A stretch of DNA of 64,000 nt, taken from positions 806,001 to 870,000 of the forward strand of contig JAWPGT010000008.1 in NCBI GenBank assembly GCA_034638255.1, in the 5' to 3' direction. The position numbers were made by a program, and so were the translations under genes. The stretch's first letter is position 1, and each line of letters opens with the position of its first letter. This document shows positions 1-12,584 of this stretch, piece by piece. Under the pieces are notes generated by a model, which saw only the letters and a list, made by a program, of their open reading frames with translations, was not told the DNA's origin and searched no databases. This stretch comes from Coprinus comatus. Lineage: Eukaryota; Basidiomycota; Agaricomycetes; Agaricales; Agaricaceae.

Positions 1-833
1 ATATAGTAAAAATGGACTGTAATCAGGCTCCTGAGTTTCGAACCTTCTCTGAGTTGAGCTTCAACGCTTATTGCAATACTTTAGGAAAGTCTCTGCGCCC
101 TTGAATGTCAAACTAGTAAAGCGGGCCTGAGGCTTGTAATGAAGCAGTGGGAAAGCTCTCTGCAGCCAATGAGGAATGGCTTAAAAATGAGGCCAACTAC
201 GTCAGCTTGAGCTTTTTTTTTTTCAGTATAGTCCAGGAGTACCTAATTGAAACTTTCTCAGAAAATCAGTCAATTTGACCGAGCCTGGCCATGGTATTTG
301 CAAGATGGTAATCTAAGGTTTGTATAGTTATGTGTTCAAATGTTCTCCTATTCTCCAATGAGTCAGGATGAAACATACAATGAAAGTGTGCTTAAAATCT
401 TTGATTTTGATTAAAAAAGTCAACGGACCAAGCGCGTGCTATAGATAGAATGATTAGAGTGAATCACGTGCCGCAATTTTAAAACTCCGACGTTTCATCT
501 GGAAGAATCAAGATGGCGTGCATAGCCAGGTTCAGTGTGCAGCTCTTTCGGATGCCAGGCAAATGCTCATTCTCCACTCTTTGCAAACTCAGCCAATTTA
601 CAAGCGTATTGTTTGATGAATCAATCGCAAGTCTAATTTTTGTGAGGTAAATTTGAAAGAATTCTGCTCCGATTTTAGGACAGTGATGGCCCTTAAGCTG
701 CCTTAAGGAAGTATGCCATCACACGCCGCAGAAGACCTAGCGCGAACCCTGGAGGCTGTTCCCACCACTTAGCAGTTTCACCGCCCATAACCCTCTTTTC
801 TCTCTTCCTCCCAAGTCTTCTTTGCCAAACAAT
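1..833. other. Intergenic, no gene seen
   Basis: I see no convincing coding exon on either strand. The last 60 bases or so are pyrimidine-rich and run into the start codon of the gene at 834, which fits a basidiomycete core promoter and 5' leader. Confidence 0.5.
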
Positions 834-1706
834 ATGTCGACGTACGATGAGCAGCTGCTGGCTGCAGCGCCGTCAGTCACTAAGGCTGAACTTCAGGTAT
901 GTGTATTCTGTTGTTTAGAAGAAGCGTTGATGGGCGCTAAATATCACACAATGTTCCATTTTCTCCGAAATTCTTACTTATCTTTTGGTATATTTCTTTT
1001 CTGCTTTGTGAAACAACAGGATGGATACAATGCAGACCTCCTACGTGAACCAACTACAAAACGTAGAGGGACGCCTGCTCGTGCCACACCACCACCACCA
1101 CCTCGTTCTTCATCCCACCCGGATCCCACCTCCTCAACTCCACTCAATCCAAACGGAAACTCATCTCAAGTTGCGATTGCTACCAAAGAACATCACCTCC
1201 CTCATGATGTCGAGTCCGTCAATGACAGGATGAAAGGAAAATCAAAACCATTTTGGCGTACAAAGAAAGGCATAATTGGTTTCGTAGTTATAGGAGTGGT
1301 TATTATTTTGGCTGCAGTTCTTGGTGGTGTTTTGGGTTCACGAAAAGGGGGTGGAAATTCGGGTTCGAACTCTGGTTCGAACGGAAATCAAGAAAATGGA
1401 ACTTCTGGAAGTGTTCCAGGGGGTGGCAGTCAGACTGGTGGGACTGAGGGTGGTGGTCAGCAAGAAGGAGGGAGTTCCATTACACCATTGTTACCTTCAT
1501 CATCTCAAACTCAACCATCCAGTCCCGTGGCCACTGGACAAGTACCTGGGGGGGGCACCGCGACTCCACCAACTAACCCTGATACTCAAACCGGTCAAGA
1601 AGGTCAGGTCTCGAGTGCTGATGGTCAGTCTACAAGTTCTGGCGGTGGTGCTGGTGGTAGTTTGGAAGATCGTCCTTCAAATCCCGGACGTGAAGGATCG
1701 ATTTAA
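834..1706 (+). CDS. Single-pass membrane protein with Gly/Ser-rich tail, function unknown
   Basis: Two exons, 834-896 and 1020-1706, give 249 residues. The intron (GTATGT...ACAG) is 123 nt, a multiple of three without a stop, so an unspliced transcript would also be open. The ATG at 834 is preferred because the only upstream in-frame start is a TTG. The protein begins MSTYDEQLLAAAPS, then has a Pro-rich stretch and one strong transmembrane helix at about residues 105-127 (GIIGFVVIGVVIILAAV), preceded by basic FWRTKK. After it comes a Gly/Ser/Thr/Gln-rich low-complexity tail. There is no signal peptide. I recall similar short 'STYD..LLAAAPS' proteins with one helix in other agaricomycetes, none with an assigned role. 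Topology is inferred to be N-in with the low-complexity tail outside. Confidence 0.75.
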   Translation: MSTYDEQLLAAAPSVTKAELQVCVFCCLEEALMGAKYHTMFHFLRNSYLSFGIFLFCFVKQQDGYNADLLREPTTKRRGTPARATPPPPPRSSSHPDPTSSTPLNPNGNSSQVAIATKEHHLPHDVESVNDRMKGKSKPFWRTKKGIIGFVVIGVVIILAAVLGGVLGSRKGGGNSGSNSGSNGNQENGTSGSVPGGGSQTGGTEGGGQQEGGSSITPLLPSSSQTQPSSPVATGQVPGGGTATPPTNPDTQTGQEGQVSSADGQSTSSGGGAGGSLEDRPSNPGREGSI

Positions 1707-2277
1707 ATTACAGGGATTCTTTAAACTACGTATGCGATTTTTTTTCGTTTTTTTGTTGGAAGGAAAGGTCGCGGAGTTTTGTATTTGTTGCTTTTTTTCT
1801 TCTTTTTCTTTTGACATTTATTGTTCAGTTACACTCCTTAATTTTTTATCAGACATTTGCCTTGTGATACACCCTCAGTATCTGCAATTATACATATACA
1901 CGTGGTCGAGAGGAAAGTCGGATGGTGACTTGGGCGTAATCACGATGTGCTATATATAACATACTAATCAAACAAGGCCAACGCTTCATCAATTCACAAC
2001 ATGCTCTGAACCTACTCCCAGTTGCTCCTTTTTTCGTAGTGGCACGTTCCATGATTAAATATACTGTATGGTCTAATCGAGGAAAACTAGGAGTATGAGT
2101 GGCAAAGCACTTTTCGGAACTTAGGTGGGTGTTTGACTACTTGCATCTACACGTGTGGTAGGCGTCTGCCGAGAACTTACGAGTATTAGAAATGCTGCGC
2201 ATACACCTTCTTACCTCCTTCCTTCAATCCTTTCTACTACTTGGCTGCATTGTGCTAGCTCTAACTCGCTCCACAAC
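1707..2277. other. Intergenic between membrane protein and RdRP
   Basis: T-rich 3' flank of the upstream gene, then the promoter region of the RdRP gene. Frame is open in places from 2155 but there is no ATG before 2278, so this is taken as 5' leader. Confidence 0.5.
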
Positions 2278-5200
2278 ATGGAGATTTTCATGCATAACAT
2301 CCCAATCGGTTTCGACCAATATCACGTAAAGGCACTCCTTGCAAAACATCTTCATGGCCCCCTATTTCCTAATGTCAAGGCAAACTTCAGAGTCGATTTA
2401 CATCATCCCAGACGTGGTAAAAAGACCTTGACAGGAACTTTTACACTGGCCGATTTAAATGTAGCTCGCCGTTTCCTCGAGTTGTATGGTTCAAGGGACA
2501 TGATACGTTCAAATCGAGTAATAAACATCGGACAGAATCGGGTGGCATTCCAAAAGAGTTTTAATCTTCCAAGTCCTGAAGTCATAAATCAACTTTCTCG
2601 TTCACGTTGGGTCGATCCAGAGACTGAACAAGAACAGCGTCGGGAGTCATTCAAACTCTACTCTTCGGCTCTGCCCCTTCAATCAATCCAATTTGGCTGG
2701 ATGTGCAGAGACGGCGTACTTTCGATTGAAAGTGAAGTACTACAAGAACAGTGCTTCATTTCATTTGATCCTGGACGTCGAGAAATCCAAGTTACAGTTT
2801 TTTCCCCTCCTCCAAGTGAACAAACTCATATTATTGCTATACGACAATCTTCAATTCTCAAGATCTCGGTTTACCGTGACAAAGAAGTATCCGGGAATGC
2901 GGTCGTATTCCTACAACTCGAAATACCACCTATGTTCTTGTATAAAGACTGCCCAAAGGGAACATCCGAACGTCTAACAACATTCCCATTGGCCAACTCC
3001 ATCAGGACCGTCCCATATACATCCCAAAACATTCTACTCACCTTCGCTTCTCCATACGATACCAAAAGATTCTTCGAACTAGCTGCACTTGCTAAAGTCA
3101 AATATATACAAAACGATTTTATCTTCTCGAGGCGCCGAAATCTATTCAGGGAACTATCTCCTTTCGAAGCCAAAATTAAATGCTTCGAATGGAAAGTGGC
3201 ATTTCAACTAGCAGCTCTGTTGCATAATGCAATTTTGAATTGTACAGAGCTGCTAATACTTTTGCCATTGGTCGAAGAAACTCTGTTGACTCATGGAGGA
3301 GATTTCACAGCAGAATTACTCAAAGAATTCTCACTTCGGATTCCCCATGGTGTTGCCCAGAGCAAACACAACGGATCCATCCCTTCTTGTTTCAACTTTC
3401 TCAAGGAAGAACCTCAACAAGACTCCCTCCAAAACACTTCTCCATACCGTTACGCCGCCGCCACAGCTAATGCGACGAGTCAATCTCGGTCAGACTTAGA
3501 TCCGGATCTTTGTCTATCCTATCATGCTACCATTACTCCTACCTCCATCTTACTCGATGGACCATTTCTTGAAAAATCGAATCGCGTCATTCGGAAATTT
3601 GATTCGATTCATCAGGAATGTTTTTTGAGAGTCAAACTTCGAGAAGAGGGTGGCCTTCATTATCGTTTAGATCATGATATTGATGGTCGTGGATTTATTC
3701 ATAAACGTTTTGGTTCTTTTTTGAAAAAAGGACTGATTATTGCTGGTCGAAGATTTGAATTTTTGGCTTATTCTCAATCTGCTTTGAAAGAGCACTCTGT
3801 TTGGTAAGCCTTTTAACTTTCTTCTTCTGGAATGAAAGTTGACATTACTTATGAATACGTTTTAGGTTTGTTAAACCCTTTTTCGATTCTAAACATGGTT
3901 TTGTCAACGCTTCCAAAATCATAGAGAGTATCGGATCCTTTGATAATCTACCCTACGATCCCGACCTTATGCGATGTCCAGCAAGACTTGGAGCTCGTAT
4001 ATCACAAGCTTTCACGACCACAACACCTGCCTTGGTCGAAATCAAACCAGACGATATTTGTATCAAAGAAGATATCAAAAAACGGTCCGGGAAATACACA
4101 TACGCTTTCACAGATGGATGCGGCGGAATATCGGAAGATCTTGCGAAAGAAATATGGCTAAAAATTGGTCCAAGATCAAATGTTCACGATTCCAACGATT
4201 TCCCTCATGCCTATCAAATTCGATTTCAAGGATCCAAAGGAATGTTACCAATCGATTATAGGCTTAAAGGAAAATCCGCTTTAATATTACGACCATCAAT
4301 GATAAAATTCGATGCACCTGTAGGAGAAATCGAGATTGCCAGAGCTATAACTCGGCCTACGCCTTATCATTTGAATCGACCTATGATTGCTATTATGGAA
4401 GGACTTGAGATTGATTTTAATGTCATCTTGAGGTTTCAAGAACAAGCTGTTGGGGAAACGAAACAAGCTACTCAATCACTTCAAGATGCTGCTAATCTTT
4501 TGGAAACTCATGGATTAGGAACACCTTTTCGACTTCCTTCCACCATGTTGAATTTATTTTCAAAATTGGGGATGACATCTATAAAAGGAGATCCATTCTA
4601 TGATCAATTACTCACAGTCGCTACTTATCACATCCTCCGGAATCTCAAGAATCAAGCCAGGATACCGATTAAGAATGCTTGGAGCCTTGTGGGTGTTGCG
4701 GATGTTGACGGTTGCCTAGGTCCAGATGAGATATTTGCCTGTGTCAAACTTCCGGATGGAACTACCATATATTTGGATGGACATATACTCATTTCTCGAT
4801 CGCCTATGATTCATCCCGGAGATATCAGGATTGTTAATGCCGTTGGTAAACCACGCCCCGGTTCATGTTTTGAACACGAACCTTTATATAATACTGTCGT
4901 ATTCAGTACGAAAGGTCTGTTTTCAAAATCTTATTCAAGATCAATTGTTTAATCACAAATTTATAGGAAAACGACCAATTCCTTCATGTCTTGGAGGAGG
5001 TGATCTCGATGGCGATATTTACAATTTACTTCCCTTGAACCTTCATGGTCGTGAATTTACACCAGGAGTTCAATTTGAACCTGCTGCATATCCTCCATCC
5101 GAGCGAAAATTACTCAAAAAACCAAGCACGATGGAAAATATAGCAGATTTTGTCCTCAATTATATTGTATCCGATGTGAGTCTTGTACAACAATTGATAT

Positions 5201-6119
5201 TGATATTCAAATATTCAACCCCCCTTTAACTTAGGTTGTCGGTATAATAGCCAACACTTGGTTAATAATCGCGGATCAAAGTCACTTCGGTGTACGAGAC
5301 AAAGTCTGTCTTCGACTTGCCGAACTTCATAGTGACGCAGTGGATTATCCGAAAACAGGTCAACCTGTCAAAATCTCCGATATTCCGAAAGTCAAATATC
5401 CGAAACCAGATTGGAGTGCCCCCGAAACTGTTGATCCTGATCCCGTGAACTATTACAAAAGTGAATCATATATTGGGAGACTGTTTAGGGAGATTGATTT
5501 GAAGGAACATGAACCATCTTTCCTTTCCCCGGCAGTCCCTCGAACAAGTGATTTCATGAACACGACGAATCATCGTCGTGAAGAGTCTTCTGACTCACCG
5601 TCACCGCCACCACCTCCTACTACTAATAAATCCAGCATAAATGATCTAGAATTGCTGGTGGCAATTAAAAAACTTGTCTCTCGTTACATTCCGACGTCGT
5701 CTTGTGTTCCAGATATTTCCATCAAAAATATCTTCCGATGGTATTCTCGAGAACTCGCAAGTATCGCATCATCATGTAGTCCAGCACATCGTCACTCTAA
5801 ACCTCTGATGGAAGAAGAACTTATAGTTGGAACCATCGCTCAAAAAACATCTCAACCCAGTTTACGCAAGGAGAAAATTTCAAAGATGAGGGAATTAACA
5901 GAGATTCTTGTGCATAAAATGAGGGAATATTTGGATTTTGATGGTAGTAGGAGTATGAGTGATGTTTTAAGAATTGGCTGGATGGCTTGGCTGTTATCGC
6001 TTGACCAAGCACGAAAGGAAATTTTTGGAGCAAAGAGTTTTGGTTGGTTAGCGCTTGGGGCTATTTTTGATGTTGTGAAGATGTTTGAGAATGCGGAAGA
6101 GGAAGAGGGAGATTTGTAA
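2278..6119 (+). CDS. RNA-dependent RNA polymerase, RNA-silencing type
   Basis: Four exons, 2278-3803, 3866-4914, 4967-5175 and 5235-6119, joined by introns with GTAAGC, GTCTGT and GTGAGT donors, give 1222 residues. The N-terminus (MEIFMHNIP, an RRM-like start) is the usual one for basidiomycete RdRPs. The central part holds the FTDGCG motif at about residue 590 and the catalytic signature GGGDLDGD at about residue 870 (DLDGD codons at 5002-5016). The three Asp residues that bind Mg2+ are all present. The family makes double-stranded RNA from single-stranded templates, feeding Dicer and Argonaute in quelling-like silencing. The length is normal and nothing looks broken. The frame upstream stays open to 2155 without an ATG, so 2278 is the best start. 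Confidence 0.93.
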
Positions 6120-6383
6120 TTACTCTTGATCCAGTATACCGAATTATCTGTCACTGTACTATAGCATCGATAGCATGAAACCTAATGAACATTCAACACA
6201 ACTTGGGAACCTTAGAACGTGATAAAAATGTACTACACATATACATGAAGTAGGGAACGAAATCCTAGATGTCTGATGCCAAGAATAATAAAACCATAAC
6301 CACAAAACATTGTTGCAAAAACTATCGTCAACGTACTACTCATACACACATGATCCCACCCAACATCCAATGCTAACCAGTTC

Positions 6384-8782
6384 TCACAACTTTACTGTCC
6401 TAATAGCATTCTGATCATCTATTTCGTTTCCCAATCCGAGGGTCTTAATATAGAAAGAGATTTAGTATACTGAAGATCTAGCTATTCAGCGAGAAAATGC
6501 TTACTGTCTTCACATCATCTTTAGTAGCACCGGGATTTGTTGGGTTTCCCCAATCGATATAATCACTATGCTATAGTCGATGACCACAATCTTAAATTAT
6601 CATCTATTCTTGAATGAGAAGGAACGTACATGGGGCACATTGGATCGCTAAAAATATTCAATCTCAACTTAGAACATCTTGAAGCATGTAATACAAATTG
6701 AGAACTTACTGTGCGGCTGCCACTACTGCCACTCGTAGATTGGAATTCAATGTCACTTACATGAACACTGGTAACTACTGTTCCTCCAGTGTTTCTGATG
6801 AATTGTCGACTGTTGAGTGTTGCAAGAAGACTATTGGCGTATACTTTTTTTTAGGGGAATGAATCAGGAACAGGAAGTTCAAGATAGTAATGTAAGAGCT
6901 CATACATTTTCCAACAACGAAATCGATACCGAGGTACCAAAGCGTATGTTTCGACGCCGAGAACTGTTAAAAGGGACATGATCAGTAATTTGATCATTTT
7001 CAAAGACATCTACTATCAGATCATTGCTTACAGCAATCACTTCAGCCACAGCAACAATACTGCAAAAATAGTGATTATGTCAATCTGAAAGGTAAAAAAA
7101 AAGTGACATACGAGGTGAGAAGACAGCGATTGATTGCATAGATGATTAATGTTGTTATAATAGCATTCGTTCTTAAAGTGATCCGAATGTTAGTTTCACA
7201 TGGCCCACTTTTTCATCCAGTAGACAAATGGATACTTACTTTCTGAAATTTGTTCGACTTCCCTGGAGGAAGATACATAAAGCAGCAGCGATAAATATAT
7301 CTGAAAGGACAGCAAGGGTAGCAAAAGGTGTCGCGGCGATGAGCTATCCAAATTCGATGTGAGAACAAATGAATTATGCACATTATTGAACATACCGATA
7401 TTTCAGGAAGTTTAGCGAACTCCTTCTTGATAAATCTAATGATAATTAGATATTGATATTTGGGACCAAAGGCTTCACACGGAAACATACAGGAACACAA
7501 TAGTTTCTATCAAGATAGTAAGTGGACAGCACAAGTCAGATTTCGTATTCAGCCTAATGTAAGGTATTGCGTTCACCTATTCCAAAGCAAAAATGTCCAA
7601 GGACGGCAATAGACTGCAAAGATTTTTGATGAGTTTTTGTTCTATAGCACGGATCGTAAAAAAAAAAAAGTGGTATTACAATGATAGAAGTTGTTATCCA
7701 TCTTCGCCGTGGTGGATGGACTACAAAAGGTCGGTTCATTGATGGGTTGAACATAACAAATGTGCAATCAGACGACTCACGATTGTGAATTTTACGGGTG
7801 AAATAACTGTATTGATTTGGATGGGTGATTAAATAAACACAACTTGAAGGGAATTTGAATGCCTACATTTGCACGATGAATGCTATTACCACCTGTAGAG
7901 GTTTTATTGTTAGAGGTTAAAATCAATGGACAGTGAATGACATGGACTAACATTGACACCGACCGAGATCTGCACTCTAATGCTCAGACACCAGTAAAAA
8001 TAAAAGACGACGTAGAACTCACAAATAATGTCCTATATTAGTGGAGTCACTGTCATTAGGACAGCTTAAATCAACGTATATTATAAGACGATGGCATACC
8101 AGTGACCAAGCAATAGGGCTCGTGGGTTGTTATAGTTCGTGACCTGATAAGGATAATGTCAATCTCTCGGAACAACTCATCTAAAATGAAGGCTTACGAG
8201 GTAATGATATATACACATGGCCGCTTCATTCAGGGTTTTAAATTATACTTGTTATGAAGTATCATAGATATATGACACTTACCTAGTACCATATGTCCTG
8301 TGTCAAGTGTCCTACAATCCTTCTCGTTAAGCATTTCCAAACATATGACCTCCGAAACAAATATATCGTACCATATCAAAGCCACCTATAGAAATAAGTC
8401 AATAGATGAGAGGAATGTGAATGAAGTTGAATCACCAGTATTTTCAACGCTGATGTATCCCTCGGGTAATGGACATAGTAGAAATATGTCTAAGTTAACG
8501 TATTAGGAGGTTATGATGATCTTGCAATTTTCGAGGAGTTGATACTGACTTGCAGGGTCGTAAGACCATATAGACTATTAGATTAGGGGATTAGCAGATC
8601 ATGATCTACATAGAGAGGCTATTATAATGAAACTTACATGGCAGTGACTATAACCCCAATAAATGCCGCGCCTGATAAGGGTTTACCGATATATCAGTAC
8701 CTTTCAGTTGTTTCGGAATGAACGATAAAAACAGACCATAGGTATCATGAATGCTAGGTGGATGAACACTTCCCGTCGACAT
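6384..8782 (-). CDS. DUF6534 seven-transmembrane protein
   Basis: Read on the minus strand from ATG at 8782 to TGA at 6384-6386, through about 24 exons of 8-130 nt (for example 8737-8782, 8638-8671, 8023-8049). The spliced protein carries family hallmarks in order: GAAFIGVIVTAILYGLTTLQ near the start, TLDTGHMVLAAM, YHYLVTNYNNP, VVIAFIVQIYFTRKI, PPRRRWITTSIISIAVLGHF, PFATLAVLSDIFIAAALC, YAINRCLLTSIVAVAEVI and GKLYANSLLATLNSRQFIR. This is the basidiomycete-expanded DUF6534 architecture: seven helices, then a hydrophilic C-tail of about 90 residues ending NAIRTVKL. No function is established; the topology resembles a receptor. The exon at 8023-8049 is placed with the acceptor that keeps frame (8050); the alternative acceptor gives the more family-like HWTLF but breaks frame. 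Most other junctions are unambiguous. Confidence 0.85.
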
Positions 8783-10577
8783 ATTTCCGTCTCAAGGAAG
8801 TCGCTAGACAATAGACTTATAACTGTGAGGGGGAAGGCGGGAAAGAAGATCAAGAAGAGTGACTTGGGAAACGGTACTATATAAAAGAGTACGAGCAGAT
8901 TGTTTCCCAGATATATCCAGATGTAGTATCCCAGGTTAAGGGGAATAATTTAACTTAAGATTCCCCTTTACATTTCATAGATTCAGGACCCAAGGTTTAA
9001 ACGGAAGACAGCGTGAGTATCTCTGATTTTGCTCAAAAATGAAGTCGATACCAGAATAAGTTCGTCTGATAGAGGTAAGACTTGTCTCGAATCAATTTAT
9101 CAGACCGATCTCCTGTGCATAGTAAAGCCGAAGTTCCGTGTATATGGTCCGATTTTGACAGCAGTACCACATGAAGCTTTAATGAGTGACCGCGGCATCA
9201 GTTTCCATCATGCATCACGCGCACGTTTAATGTGTGAGATTTCCTCGCTTATTTAACATTCCCGCTGTCGTGTTATATTTTGCATCACATTCAAAGTCGA
9301 GGTAATTCTGTGGTTCTTCAATAAGACGCACTGGACTCCTCTGAGCTAACAGAGCTAATCATTTGAAAATGGTAGATCAGAAAAAGTTATTTGGAGTTCT
9401 TCGTTGATGACTTCAGATTAACAAAGAGATCGCCGTTTTCAAAACTACAAGTGTTTTCATCAATCACAATTATGGGTTTTGTCGCAACTCACAACTTCTT
9501 TGATCTCTTGTGTCGGAAACTTCCGTCACTTTGGACAGATCCACATGCAATCAATGGCTACATATCTGAAAGTGAATATAATCATGATAATAATATGGTA
9601 ATTATAAATTAGATACTAAGAGATAAATTACCTACATTCTTGCCAGTATTCAAATGTTCGAGCTCAATATTTGTTCTCTAGGCTTCAGATACCGTGCTAC
9701 AAGCCTCAAGGGAAACACGAGAATATTGGCTCCTTGTGTTTATGTCAATATTTGATCCGCGGTGAGCACGGTTTTATTACTAATCTCATCACCTCCACTA
9801 AACATCTATTCTCAATCCTATACCCAGTACACACATCTACTGTTACTTGTCAGCGGTTGAATTATCTACACACTTTGAAAGGTCAAGAAAACGCCAACGT
9901 CATCCAAGACCTTTTCATGGGAAAAAGGGGTCATTCTATCTTTAGAACAGGGGCGCACCACGGTTACGAGATCGAAATATACTGAATATTGAAACATTAT
10001 CATTCGATTGCTGTTTGATCTGTATTTGATTGGCACGACGGAGGATTGATCCCTGTAATTTAGATATTTACCTTCCCAAGGTCTGACACATGAGTCAAGA
10101 TATTCACTTCTGGTGACCCATTGTATTCATTACCAAGAGTAAATCATTTTCACTACACAACAGATATTAGGCATGCGATCACCTTTCAAGTGACACGTAT
10201 ATCCACGCTCGGACCGCAAAATAAATGTGTAGAGCATAAGCTGAGCATAATACAAATATACCTAAGGCCTCGCGGAGTGTATGAGACGATTCTTGAGTTG
10301 TTCTTAGCGATGTCTTGTGTTATCACACCGGCAACAGCCGCTATGATCGCGCTCATTTTGACATTAGAAGCTTCAAGAGATCTTTGTTATTATGTTTAAT
10401 CAATGGTCCAGGGCGGAGAAGACATCACTCGATTCCCATGCTATTTTTAGTTTCAACCTTGCGGAATCATACATATGCTGCTCCATTAGTTCGAGTAGTA
10501 TGTTTCGTGCCGCCAAGAGAATCTTTTTATTACATATAAACGTACAAACCATCTCAAATATTAACAGTAGTAACCTC
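8783..10577. other. Long intergenic stretch, no gene supported
   Basis: Only short open frames are present and none shows a family motif, signal peptide or consistent splice chain. There may be promoter sequence of the DUF6534 gene in the first few hundred bases. I see no RNA gene or inverted repeat here. Confidence 0.45.
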
Positions 10578-11449
10578 TTAGTTTCCTCCGGTCCAAACAG
10601 CGGGTCCAGGAATAGGGTATGTCTAAAGTCAATCGGTAAGTTCATTGAGTACTGATTGACAAAATAGAAATCACATACACCAGTGTCTGTTGGAACAATT
10701 AGTTAGCATATAAGAATTCAAGCGAATGATGAACTTACTTGTATAAGCGTCGTACACAATTCCAGGGGTGGATGCAGTATAAGCACCAGGGAAAGATACG
10801 AAAGATGTTGGGAGTGCAGTTCCGGATCCTGTAACTTCTACTTGAATACAACTTGGGTAGACTTGAGCACCGGGGTAAGAGTATGCTACGGCTTGTGAGT
10901 CAATTTAGGATTTGAAAATGTGTTCATAAAACGCACCAGCATGTAGAGCAATACTGGAGAAGATATCAGTGAAAGCGTAGATTACATAAATAGAACGGTA
11001 CTGACATTTCATGACGAATTAAGTATTGACCTGGCTTCAAGTTCTTGGGAATGGTAAACGTATAGACACCATTGTTGGCCAAAAGAACGTCTGTTGCGGC
11101 CCACTTTCCATCAGAGGTTTTACCAGACTCCGCAACCTTGAACCAAACAGCACTGTAAAGATGATTATTGTACGCTAAGTTAATAATTATATATAATCAA
11201 GCAAGTCTTCTGGATAAAGTCAAATATAACGTACTCGATTGAAGAAAGATCGGTCACTGGTCCGTTTCCTGGAATTTTACGGACAATTCGTTGAGGAGCA
11301 GGGGTTGTATAAGGATCCTGGTAAGGTAGGTAGCCAGTATATGAGGCTCCGGGAACCTTTATTTCTTGGACATAACCGTGTGCTTGAACAGAAGCAGCAG
11401 CGGACAAGAGCGTTGTGAACACTGAGACTTTTGAAAAAGAGAGATGCAT
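10578..11449 (-). CDS. AA9 lytic polysaccharide monooxygenase, central region missing
   Basis: Minus strand, six exons: 11235-11449, 11006-11152, 10937-10953, 10739-10885, 10679-10686 and 10578-10622, giving 192 residues. The signal peptide MHLSFSKVSVFTTLLSAAASVQA is cut before the N-terminal His of HGYVQEI, the first copper ligand of AA9 enzymes (copper-dependent oxidative cleavage of cellulose or hemicellulose). RIVRKIPGNGPVTDLSSID follows as in normal AA9, then the protein jumps directly to AVWFKV, LIRHEIIALHA, YPSCIQVEVTGSG and IPGPAVWTGGN*. Normal family members have about 55 more residues at the jump, holding two Cys and the second copper-binding His of the SH.GP motif. Only an 82-nt intron (11153-11234) lies there, too short to hide them. 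The enzyme is therefore predicted not to form a histidine brace. The upstream in-frame extension lacks a signal peptide, so 11449 is the start. Confidence 0.85.
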
Positions 11450-12584
11450 AGTATGAGAAGGTAGCAGTATTTCCTTGGGGCCCATTTTATAGTTGTTATA
11501 CTGCTCATATCTCAAGCGACCGGAGAAATTAACACTACGCAACAGAGAAAACGGAACCTAGAGATAGCTAAAATTTATGTTAAATCGGATGAATTAATAT
11601 ATTCGCAAGCGTACGCACATGGGAGTGGATCAGTGTTGTCATGAAAAGGTCTTCCAATGCCACGTAGTTGGTGCCTTATGAGATATATTGCGGCGCCGGT
11701 ACACAATACAAAAGCATAATTATCCAAGATTTGGAGTGTTGGATTGCGGTATGTGGCCGGCAAAAATTACCAATAACATCGCTAGAGTCTCTACACTACT
11801 CTAAATATGACAAATAGATAGACGTTTACCTTGTATGACTATGGATAGTATTTCGTTGGATAAATAATGGCGGATGATATTCACGGGAATAAACTTCGGA
11901 AAATCATTGGAAAGTATGGTATCCAGATATCGGTAAGTAGTTAAATATAACAGGTACGACGGTAAAATAAACCGGCTTGCTACGCGGCCCGCATGGAAGG
12001 TCAGATGATATTTTGTCGCTAGCGTGTTTGGGGTAAGATGATATGGGTCCAAAATATTCAATGTGTAGTTCTTCCAGCAAGGAAATATCTATTTGTAATG
12101 GTTTGTGGAGTAATCTTTACTAGGAATTAAACTATAATTATAGGACCTACTTATTCTCGGAACACATTTTCATCAACGCATAGCACTATGCATGGTAATA
12201 GAAGTCTAAGTCGTCGTGATCTCGTATATAGAGTGTTGGGTTGGGGAAAAAAGTAAACTGGATTTTGCATCAACTTTGGAATTCACACGATCACGTTTTC
12301 GATGACGTAGTTAGCCATTGATATTTGGAAACTGGCCATACGCATTGTTCTTTCGCATATTCTGATTTCTGGAAGAAGCCTGAGTACTTCTCGCAAATTG
12401 CAGGGGCTGCACGCACCTGTATATATAGGGATTGAGGCAAGAAATCTGTAGAATATTCAAATGGAAATTCACCCTGGTAAACAGTCCTGGCAAGTGTCGC
12501 GTGCCCTGTCCACGTTCCAAACACACTCTGACCCTGGTCATCATTCCATTTCTCTTCCAGTGAACAGTCTACACAATCCTTAAA
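11450..12584. other. Intergenic, divergent promoter region
   Basis: This lies between the minus-strand AA9 gene and the plus-strand secreted protein gene, so it should hold both promoters. Short open frames on the minus strand (about 11575-12061) show no recognisable motif. Confidence 0.45.

Noticed and set aside
7973..8050. Frameshift in the DUF6534 gene at the YNNP...VQIS junction
   Set aside because: The most family-like reading (HWTLF then VQIS) is off by one base, but using the acceptor at 8050 gives a 27-nt exon that keeps frame without a stop, so no indel needs to be assumed.
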